From Gigaspora rosea (taxonomy: Eukaryota; Glomeromycota; Glomeromycetes; Diversisporales; Gigasporaceae), in NCBI GenBank assembly GCA_003550325.1, contig QKWP01000059.1, positions 252,862 to 316,861 of the forward strand: 64,000 bases of DNA, read 5' to 3'. Below, piece after piece: positions 47,682 to 57,417 of this stretch. The notes under the pieces were generated by a model. The model searched no databases. It worked only from the letters and a program-made list of their open reading frames with translations, and was not told where the DNA came from. The position numbers and the translations under genes were made by a program. Every line of letters begins with the position of its first letter. The stretch's first letter is position 1.

Positions 47682-49552
47682 AGGACCCCGGACATCTCTG
47701 ATATATGTTATATTTTTTTTTTAGCAAATTGATTCAAATTTGATCTAAGGTTCAAATTTAAATTTTAGCAAATTGAAGTTAATTTTAAAAAGGGTCATAA
47801 TTGAATATTTTGGCGAATTACAAAGATTTTATGCATGTTATATTTTATTTTTAGCAATTTATCCACATTTTTGCAAAAATTATTGTAACAAGTTAAGTTG
47901 CGCTATAATGATCGATCCAGATATAACAAGTTGTTAATGGCTATATAGAGTAAAGTGATAATCAATTATAATTAAAAATAAATAAAAGTAGTTGTAGCAT
48001 GTAATCGAGTTTTAGTATCAATAGCAACTTGGTACTTACCCCGCATATGTATTATGATCATTGATCGTGATTTGTAATGCAATTGCATAGAGATATGAAT
48101 TAGTTAGTAATTCACATAATAATTGTAGTTAATATTATCTCTATAAGTTCTTGATCAAATTTAATAAAAATTTTTTTATTTGAATTCTATGGATTCGTAC
48201 AATTAAAATAAAAAAATTTTCATCAAATTTGGTCAAGAACTCGTAAAGATATCTTTGATAAAAGTTCCTGTAAACAATTTCAATGCAGCTTCTTTGCAAT
48301 ATGTTTTTTTGCTTTTTCAAAATAACCCACTGTTCGGCGATGATTTGCAAGAAATTTTACTATGCTAACTAAAAAAAAATTTATAACAAGACTTATAGCG
48401 CATATCATGGACTAATAGAATCTCAAATTTCATGAAAAAATATCGAAAACTCATAAAGATATTAACGTTTTTGTAAATTTGAACGCATACGTTTTTGCAA
48501 GTTTTCCCCTAAATTCAAATGCTTCTGGAGGCACTTTCTCAAAATGAAACATACAAAATACGATTAAATAAGTTGATAGAATAGATATTCAAGAGTTTTC
48601 AGTTAAAATTTTATCAAAAACGGATTAATATTGATGAAGTTTTAATGATTTTTTCAATTTGCTTCCAGATTCGGGATTTTCTAAAATTTTCAATTTTAAT
48701 ATCTATACTGTATACCCCAGAAAAAACCGATACTTATAACCTCTCATTAAAAGAAAATCACCTACTAAATCGGATGCTTTTGCTGACCTTTGAGAAAAAT
48801 TCCAAAGTAGTGCTTAATAAATAGCCTATTAAGGAACACTCGATAAAGAAGGGAATAAGTATGAATTTAGATTGTAAAAACATATTGCAAAGAAGCTGCG
48901 TTGAAATTGTTTACAGGAACTTTCATTAAGGATATCTTTACGAGTTCTTGACCAAATTTGATGAAAATTTTTTTATTTTAATTGTACGAATCCATAGAAT
49001 TCAAATAAAAAAATTTATTAAATTTGATCAAGAACTTATAGAGATAATATTAATAAAATGTTTTAAAAGTTAAAATATTTAAGTGACAAAATCGAATAGC
49101 AATTCCTTAATTTTATTAATAAAATAATATTATACCCAAAATTTTATTAAATGATTATAATATTTTGCTCTAATAAAACTTATTTAGCACATAAAAATAC
49201 ATTATGCAAGTAAATTTACTTTTATATTTCTTGAAAATTTAAGAAAAGATGCTTAATTTTTGATTTTTTTTGATCAAAAAATCCAAAATTAAGTATCTCT
49301 TCTTAAATTTTCAAGAAATATAAAAGTAAATATGCCAGTAAAATGTATTTTTATATGCTGCACAAATTTTTTTAGAGCACCTGAACCTAAGAGCACTATC
49401 TAAATGTAATAATTTAGTTTTTAGCAAATTACTATAAAAACTTTATATAATAATTGAATTTTTAGCAAATTTACTTGATATTAGAGGTAGCAAAAACCTT
49501 AAAATTTGTGCAGATCAGTTATGACCTATATGAGAGATGTCCGGGGTCCTTC
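47682..49552. mobile_element. 1.87-kb hAT-like non-autonomous element with perfect 8-bp target duplication
   Basis: The ends AGGACCCCGGACATCTCT and AGAGATGTCCGGGGTCCT are perfect inverted repeats. TCTATACT is present at 47674-47681 and 49553-49560. No transposase frame is present. A second foldback element (48130-49052) occupies the middle. Confidence 0.85.
48130..49052. mobile_element. 923-bp foldback element nested in the hAT-like element
   Basis: The left arm (48130-48302) and right arm (48886-49052) share AATATTATCTCTATAAGTTC, GATTCGTACAATTAAAAT and GCTTCTTTGCAATATG in inverted order, so the terminal repeats are about 170 bp. A 69-codon frame (48141-48350, minus) is just the arm. Confidence 0.8.
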
Positions 49553-50035
49553 TATACTCGATTTAAGATACAATATATTATTAATCAAAAATGTTGTAAT
49601 AATCTATAACAAATATATTATTAATCAAAAATGTTGTAATAATCTATAACAAACCATTACGAACAAGCTGGCCATATATACCCAATCATGTAGACGATCA
49701 AAAATGTTACAGATTTTTAGAATATCATATAGTAACTACTATTATAAATTTTTTGAATGATCTAAAATATCGTCGTAATGCACAGGTAATCAATTAAAAC
49801 ATTTAAACAGACGAACTATAAATTTAGTTTCAAATTTTATAATCAATAATATCAAGTTTGTATAATATTGCATAATCAACTTATGATATTACAGTATATA
49901 TAAAAATGTTACCTCCTTCCAAAAATGAATAAATAAAAACCATTACTTCTACTAAAAAAGGATTCTGCAAAAATCAGCATAGGCCACGCCCAAAAACATT
50001 AATTAAACCATCCCTCACACATTTCATGTGATCGT

Positions 50036-50215
50036 TAGGCTTCCACATGGGCTGGGTAGAGCTGGGTACTAGTGGTACCCTAGCCCTACCTGTTCGTACA
50101 AGGGCCCATTTCCTAAGCTCTACCCTTACCCTAGAGCTCGGCTTTTAATACCTGTACCCGGCCTATTAGGATACAGGTACTCTTTGAACAGTCCATAGGC
50201 CCAACTTTTATTGCG
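50036..50215. repeat. Dispersed repeat (GGTACTAGTGGTACC ... CCTATTAGGATAC), copy 2
   Basis: It is related to 4265-4415 and to 52428-53195. The left flank (49905-50035, ending TTTCATGTGATCGTTAGGCTTCC) is also loosely repeated at 53222-53315. Confidence 0.6.
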
Positions 50216-50710
50216 TAATCATCTAGATTTTTTGAAAAAAAGATAAATTTATAGAGCTCTTACTTGGGTCAGAAAATACTGATCTGAGCAGGTCAGATAT
50301 TTGACCTGGGTCAACGGGTCAAATCATAGAGTATTTATAGTTAACCCTTAAAAAGTTAACGTAATGACTTTTAATTGGTGATTTTGTATTAAAAAATTTC
50401 TCAACTTTGCTCATAATTCGAATTCGTTCATTTTCTACATCGAGAACTACCTGTATTTAACTATTTTGACCATAAATTTGGTCCATGTTATTCATGACCG
50501 GTCTGATCATATATCAAAAGAAGCTTGCTAAATACCATTCTGGATGATTTTATTAAAAATCATCCTATATATAAATTATATAAATATTTTTAATTTATTA
50601 TTTAATATATATATTTAATTCGTATAATATAATAATTAATGCCTATACATATGTTCGCAGACCTTCGGCCTGCAAACTTCTATTTTAGCTAATAAATTCC
50701 AACAAAAGTA

Positions 50711-51732
50711 CAGTCAAACCTTCATGTAATCACACCCTCGAGATATGAAAAGTGGTGATTATATAGAGATGTGACTAATATAGAGGGATTCTATATAATC
50801 ACAATTATAATAAAATTGCATATAAAAAAAAATTGTGATTATATAGAAGTTTTAATAAATAAAAATTTTTATTTAAAAATTAAAAATTTTTTAACTTAAT
50901 CGTAAATTATAAAAGTGTATTAATAAGATTTTAACCAAATTATCTCAAAATTTCAGGGTATATGTAATTTTGTATCCCAAACAACTTTACTTATATCATT
51001 TTTATCGATTTACTTTAGATAATTTTAACTTTTATATGTAGCTACGATATACGATTATTTTAAAAAAAATTTAAAAAATTTTTTTTAAAATAATCGTATA
51101 TCGTAGCTACATATAAAAGTTAAAATTATCTAAAGTAAATCGATAAAAATGATATAAGTAAAGTTGTTCGGGATACAAAATTACATATACTCTGAAATTT
51201 TGAGATAATTTGGTTAAAATCTTATTAATACACTTTTATAATTTACGATTAAGTTAAAAAAATTTTAATTTTTTTAATTTTTTTCGCCTAAACGTAAATT
51301 GTAAAAGTGTAATAATAAAATGTTATTCAAATTATTTGAAAATTTCAGAATATATGTAATTTTGTCTCCTGAACAATGTTACTTATAGCATTTTTTCGAT
51401 TTGCTTAGTATAATTTTAACTTTTATATGTAGAAAAGATAATTGATTATTAAAAAAAACAAATTTAAAAATTTTTACTTGTTAAAAAATAATAATTAATA
51501 ACTTACAAAAATATTTATAATAATAAAATAATTAATTCAAAATATTATAATAATAATGTGATTATGTAGGGGTAATTTTATATAGATGGTAAATAAAAAA
51601 TTGTGATAGTGATTATAATGCAAATGTGCTTATATAGAGGTAAAAATTATAGTAAAAAGGTTGGTAAACTTACAAAAGTGATTATATTGGTTTTGTGACT
51701 ATATAGAGGGTGACTATATAGAGGTTTGACTG
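50711..51732. mobile_element. 1.02-kb Tc1/mariner-pogo-like MITE with TA duplication
   Basis: CAGTCAAACC at the left and GGTTTGACTG at the right are flanked by TA (50709-50710, 51733-51734). Subterminal GTGATTATATAGAG words repeat. The core (50880-51278) is a nearly perfect palindrome centred near 51079, with arms containing TATCGTAGCTACATATAA. CAGT...ACTG ends with a TA duplication fit the Tc1/mariner superfamily. Confidence 0.85.
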
Positions 51733-51739
51733 TACATTG

Positions 51740-52190
51740 TTAGAAGACAATGCATCGTATGAACCTAACCTTAACTACAACGCATTGCTTCATACACAAA
51801 AACTACACCAACATGAAATTACACGAAACCAATATACTAACACAGTGCACAAACAACGGCAATATAATAATTCCAAGATGACGAAATTTCGAAGACAGTA
51901 GAAAGAGTGAACGACTGAAAGTAGTGAAATTCCAGCTGCCAATAATACTAAATCCATAACCACAAAATCCACAACAAAAATCACAACCACCAATAATGGG
52001 CATCAACACTAAAAGCCAAAACAAAATCACAACCACAAACGTCAGCCAAAAGCCGGCGAAATCACAACCACAAACGACAATTAAAAGTCTTGATCACAAC
52101 CACCAAAACCAAAACTCCTTTTAAGACACGACTTCTACGATAACAGCTCCGATGACGACTTCAACAATAATGGTTCCCTCCATTAAAAAG
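51740..52190. repeat. CAA/ACC-rich tandem array
   Basis: AAATCACAACCACAAA-like words repeat several times between 51950 and 52110. Read on the minus strand they give GTGATTTYG words, a weak similarity to the units at 38252-38787. Overlapping 67-77-codon frames are due to the repeat. Confidence 0.5.
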
Positions 52191-52427
52191 AAAATAAAGG
52201 GTTAGTATATACTAGAATAAAAAAAATAAAAAAAATTAATTATCATTGATGATTGAAATTTATAAGTAAATTGCATAATATAGTAATAGCATTTTAGTAG
52301 ATTTCGAATTTTGACCTGTTTGATCCGGGTCAGTTGGGTCAGGTGATACGTACGAGTCACCCGACCCAGGTAATAGCTTACTAGATTATGATTGGTTGTT
52401 AGTCACGTGGAATAGTTTAACAGGTAT

Positions 52428-53195
52428 CCATGGGCTAAAAGGGCAGGGTAGCAGCATTACTCTAGTTCTACCCATTTGTGTAATGGCTTGGTACCTGGAG
52501 CCCTTATCCTTACCTGCAGGTTCAAAAATCAATACCCTGGCCCAGCCCTTGTGGTACTATCCATAGGTACCTGTGGGTAGTGATTTGACCCGATTGGCCT
52601 ATAATTGGGTAACCGACCCAAACCGAAAGAAATACAGGTAACCGATTGAATAAAATGCTTAATCGGGTAATTCAGTATAATTGTTTGATAGCCAGTTAAC
52701 CGATTACAAAAATGGTTGTACTGCATTAAAAGTGTTACCCGAATTAGCTGATCCGTACGGGTTGACTCGACTCGACGGGTTATGTGAATCACAGTCAAAA
52801 ATTGTGCCAACTCGAGTCATCTATAGGTATTTTCAAATATACTTTTGCTTTTTTTTTCAACAAAGCCCGAGTTCGGCTTTTGCTGATTTGCGAAAGGGCT
52901 TAGTATATAAGGAATAAGGAATTGAAGAAGCAGGTTTTTAGATCTCTCTCTCTTCGATAAAATAACAAAATAAAATAAATACAATAGAGGCTGATCCGGA
53001 TAACTTGGGTTAACCGATAATTCGATCAGAAATTCTGACCCGGTTGACCCAGGTAATTCAGATGACGCGGGTCAACTGAAACAGTTCCAGTTAACCCGAT
53101 TGGAATCGGGTGGGACCGGTTCAAGTAACCAATTAATGATTTTGATCTCGGTTCAAATCACTACCTGTGGGTAGCCCAGGCCCATGCGGAAGCCT
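52428..53195. repeat. Dispersed repeat copy 3, interrupted by the 52579 element
   Basis: It starts near CCATGGGCTAAAAGGGCAGG and ends GGTAGCCCAGGCCCATGCGG. The inserted element lies between ACCTGTGGGT duplications. Confidence 0.6.
52579..53162. mobile_element. 584-bp MULE-like non-autonomous element with 10-bp target duplication
   Basis: The ends AGTGATTTGACCC and GGTTCAAATCACT are inverted. ACCTGTGGGT is duplicated at 52569-52578 and 53163-53172. The interior is full of GGGTTGACCCG and GTTAACCGAT words. A 9-11-bp duplication points to Mutator-like elements, which is inference. Confidence 0.75.
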
Positions 53196-53446
53196 AGTGA
53201 TTGTACTGGTTTATTGTAATCGTGAATAAATGAAAATCATTATTCCAACCAAAAAGGATTTTTCGTAGTACATCAAAAAAGTTGAACAGAACTATTCCTC
53301 TTACATTTCATGTGATCATACTGGTATTATGAATCATTTTTTTAATAAAAGTTGGCTAAAATTTAAACCTGATTTTACTTTAAATGGCAAGCCATTGATT
53401 ATAATAATGAAGTATTACAAATAACATCAGATTATTACTTCAATAA

Positions 53447-53503
53447 AGTAAATGATTGGCTTACATGTGCTGTTGTGCGGCACATGTAAGCCAATCATTT
53501 ACT
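53447..53503. repeat. Perfect 24-bp stem, 9-nt loop hairpin
   Basis: The stem includes AATGATTGGCTTACATGTGC (53451-53470) and its exact complement (53480-53499), extended by AGTA/TACT. There is no U-run typical of a terminator, and the context is eukaryotic. The surrounding 53200-54160 holds no gene. Confidence 0.85.
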
Positions 53504-54166
53504 AAGAAAGAACAAATTTTTGCATCTTATGACCAATTTACAATAAGTTTTATACATGAAATTATTGGATTGGGTTAGAGTAGAAGTTAATATATGATCT
53601 ACATACTGCATAAACCACTGCATTCTTGATATAAATATATAAACCTTTTAACTAAATTTCACTTCACTTTAACCTCCTTCTAAAATTAGAAATTTTATTT
53701 TATATAAAACAGGTAATGATCATGAGAAAAAATATACACCAATTAACTTTAAGATTTTGTCTTTGATATAGATATCAGTAAAACCATACACTTATGTTCC
53801 TGGTATTACATAATATATCACATCAATTGTAAGTTTTTTGTAATATTACAGGCCATAATATCTTACGTAAGATTACATATATATAATTCGCTGATGTTAA
53901 ACAAGTGATTGAAAGTACATAAATATTAATATTTTTTTAAAGTATGAGGAAGGTTTATAAAAATCCTTCAAGGATAAGTTGACCTCAAGTTTGTTAAACA
54001 AATATTAGTTGCAATACTTTTTAAAAATAAGTTGAGAAAGATTCATAACAAATCCCTAGTCAGAATAAGTAGATCTCAAGTCTGCTTAAAAAAAGTATTG
54101 GTTTTGACACTGTTTTGACACATATATCAATTGATACTTACTGTTTAGAATTGCAAGCTTCTTTAA

Positions 54167-54620
54167 GGGTAGAGGATATGGTATGTAGATCATTTCTAAA
54201 AGTTGTTACATATAAAAGTTAATTTTTTACTATATAAATTGTATTTATGTACTAAATAAAAATTGTTCGTAATAAAAAATTACACATAAAAATTTTATTA
54301 ATTTTGAATAAGATTTGATAAAGTTTTTATAGTATTAACTTTTGCGGGGGCTGGGTCTATTCTGCAGGGGTGATCACAAATTGGCCAATCAAATCATGTG
54401 TAAACAATAAGTAAAATAGGTCGTGAAGATAAAAACAACTATATCTTAGGTTCTACTGGACCAATTTTAATAATTCGACCACCATTAGAATCAAAAAAAC
54501 CTCCTCTACAATTTTTTTAAAAATTTAATATGGTTACTTAATAAAAATTTTTTTTATTATTAAATATAAAATTTTTAGTAACTAGTTTATTAATAGAAAT
54601 GATCTACATACCCTCTACCC
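54167..54620. mobile_element. 454-bp MITE with TTAA target duplication (piggyBac-like)
   Basis: GGGTAGAGG ... ATGTAGATCATTTCTA at the left is mirrored by GAAATGATCTACAT ... CCTCTACCC at the right. TTAA flanks at 54163-54166 and 54621-54624. The TTAA duplication and lack of a coding frame suggest a piggyBac-derived MITE. Confidence 0.8.
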
Positions 54621-54760
54621 TTAAATTATAGGTTTTAAAAGTGAGTAAAGTAGGTTTTTTTTTTATATTTCTAGTCTTAATGCTAAGGGCACTGTTGGTG
54701 CTCTTTTTATTAAGGTTAATCTTAATTAATAGGGCCTTTTTAATTAGCAAGAACCCTATA

Positions 54761-55012
54761 TGGAGGTGAGTCAGTAGAAAAGGGACAAATCATTTTTAGT
54801 AAAATTTTTTTTAATTTTTAAACTAAAATATCTTAACAACTATTTAATCAAATATGCTAAAAAATTTTTTATTTTAATCTTAAAATTATATAGAATTAAA
54901 ATAAAAAAAAAATTATTAAATTTATTAAAATAGTTGTTAAGATATTTAAGCTTAAAGTCAAGAAAACTTTTACTTAGAAAAAATTTGTACCTTTTCTACT
55001 GACTCACCCCCA
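54761..55012. mobile_element. 252-bp MITE, reference copy of the GTCAGTAGAAAAG family
   Basis: TGGAGGTGAGTCAGTAGAA at the left is mirrored by TCTACTGACTCACCCCCA at the right, flanked by TA. The interior palindrome includes AATATCTTAACAACTATTT. Confidence 0.8.
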
Positions 55013-55264
55013 TATATCTATATGCTACATACATTTTACTATGATTCTAAACTATTATTTCCAACTGGATTTAACTAGCTAACCCATTTACAACTGAGGA
55101 TTTTTTAACCAGAACTGTCCAAGTGTTTTAACTGAAATTTTGCTAAAGATATTTATGTTCGACCAGAATTTTGCCAAAAGTATTCAATTTTGCAACCAGA
55201 TTTCTACTAGAGGTATTCAATTTGCATTTAGATGAGTTTTGCTAAAAAATTATATAGTGCTATG

Positions 55265-55440
55265 AATATTGCACTATTTGTAGTTAAGTTTTCCAACCAT
55301 GGTCCTAGCATCTTGGTTCAGCTCGTCTATCTTATAACCTCATATGGTTTTTCTTGTCCTCCAGTAGGGCTTGAACCAGTGACCTTGCATTTGGAAACCT
55401 GGGGGCATAACCACTTATGCTATTGACCCGCAGGTTGCAT
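55265..55440 (-). mobile_element. tRNA-derived SINE, copy 2
   Basis: On the minus strand GGTCAATAGCATAAGTGGTT (A-box region) is followed by GGTTCAAGCCC (B-box) and a tail with AGGACCATGGTTGG. It is related to 25010-25175. The 64-codon frame at 55232-55426 runs through it and is not a gene. Confidence 0.65.
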
Positions 55441-55612
55441 AAAAAAGTTTTAAAAAAAGGAGTATAATTAATATGAATATCAATATACAGAAATAATACA
55501 AAGTAAACATGTTAATATACAGGCAATATGTGTAAATAAAAAAATACTGGTCATTAATGAAAACAATTGAAAACAAATGTCTGATTAGTAGATCTACCCA
55601 TGATTGCCTGCG

Positions 55613-55964
55613 CAGGGCCAGTGATTTTCTGTGGTGACAAAATCAAAATTATATGATAACAAAATTTAAATTATGTGATGGGAACTATATTTGCTAAATT
55701 ATGTGCGATTCTGTAGTATATTTGGCATACATGGCTAGAAATTTGTTGGAACTTTCTTCTTGCTCATAATTTGAGTTTATTCAAATTCTACGTCAGAAGA
55801 TACCAGATCTGTTAGACTTCGACTTTTTTGCCAAATTATGTGACAATCTTATAAATTGCTTTATTATGTGCTATTCTGCAGTGATAAACACCCTATTATG
55901 TGATATAGGCATATTTATGTGAAATCTGTGGTATTATGTGAAACACAGAAAATCACTGGCCCTG
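55613..55964. mobile_element. 352-bp MITE
   Basis: CAGGGCCAGTGATTTTCTGTG and its complement form the ends. TTATGTGATA words recur in the interior. Confidence 0.8.
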
Positions 55965-55977
55965 TCCTAAAATTCGA

Positions 55978-56242
55978 TGTGAACTTCAGATTTCTACCAG
56001 TGCATCTACACGGATAAAAATATGATTTTTGGATTTCTCTTAGTATACTCTATAATGATACAGAGCTACCTTTTCATTTTTATTAATATCAACTGTGTTT
56101 TTGTAGCTAATTTCGGTTTAAATCATGAAAATTAAAACATGGCACTGTAGCATTGTAGTGCTTATCAAGAGGAATCCAAAAATTATACTTTTATTTGCAT
56201 ACATGCACTGGTTCAAAAGTATAGGATTTCGAAGTTCACGTA
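55978..56242. repeat. Foldback repeat
   Basis: GTGAACTTCAGATTTC ... CCAGTGCAT at the left is mirrored by ATGCACTGG ... GGATTTCGAAGTTCAC at the right. From 56245 to 57110 nothing more is recognised. Confidence 0.7.
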
Positions 56243-57110
56243 TTTTTATATTTGAATTTTGAAAAATTTCCAGGCTCTCCAAGGATCTAAGTCCTATAAA
56301 ATGTATTGTATTTTCTTTATGTTTTCATGTGATTTAAGGACCGAGTCCAAAACTGTCTTTTTTATTTAACATCCTACGATCAGGTCACTCCTACCATATT
56401 CTGTGATCCCTACCCAGATAATTATACCGGTATAGGCAAGTTACAAATTTATGAAAATTATAATATTCCTTAAACCATCAGTAGTTTGAAATCAAATTTG
56501 GCTGCTAGTAGAGAATAATAAGAATAAAGAGAAAAAAATATACTTAGTAATATAATATTGTATATAATAGAATATAGCATAATGAATATTAATAATAAAG
56601 TATGCCTACTTGGCGTCCCAAGGAATATTACTTGGGGAAGTAAAAAAAAAAAATAATAATTTGGCTGCTAAAATAACCTGCTCCGCTTTAAAGACTCTCT
56701 TAATAAAGATTATGTGAATTTTAGAGAGTTAAAAAGGTTCTATATTTCATTTATTTCGATTTTATTTTCTCTTACACTTGCGGGCAAATTTGCCTATTGG
56801 GGTGTTAGATACCAAATGATTTACTATCATAGTGCAGCCCGTATAATAAAATTTAATAGATAAGATTTTTAAATATTTTTAAAATTTTAAACCTTAATAA
56901 CTTTAGTTCTAGAGAAGCGATTCAATCTGTAATTTGCAAATTGCGTATAAAGAGTGTAGTTTTAAAGCTATGTTGTAATATTTTCTAATTAATTTTGCTA
57001 AACAGACCAAAATGATTAAAAATCGTATTTTATGAATTTTTAAAATGTTATAACTTCCGTTTTAATAAAGTAAATTCGACTCTGTAACTTATATTCGATA
57101 TAAAAATAAT

Positions 57111-57291
57111 TTAATTTTAAAACTGTTTTCATATTTAATAATTAATTTTAAAACTGTTTTCATATTTAATAATTAATTTTAAAACTGTATTCATATTTAA
57201 TAATTAATTTTAAAACTGTTTTCATATTTAATAATTAATTTTAAAACTGTTTTCATAATTAATTTTAAAACTGTTTTCATATTTAATAATT
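57111..57291. repeat. Minisatellite, six units of about 31 bp
   Basis: TTAATTTTAAAACTGTTTTC plus ATATTTAATAA is repeated with CTG at about 57123, 57154, 57185, 57217, 57248 and 57271. The fifth unit is short. There are no spacers, so this is not a CRISPR array. Confidence 0.85.
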
Positions 57292-57417
57292 ATATATATA
57301 TATATTTCATAGTCTTTATATACTAATCGTATAGATAATAAAACTTTCCAAAAATTATAATGTAAACCATTTGGTATCTAACACCCAATGCAGATATACG
57401 ATCATTTTGGAAGCTAA

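Noticed and set aside
57111-57291. CRISPR-like repeat array
   Set aside because: Units abut without unique spacers and the genome is eukaryotic, so this is a minisatellite.
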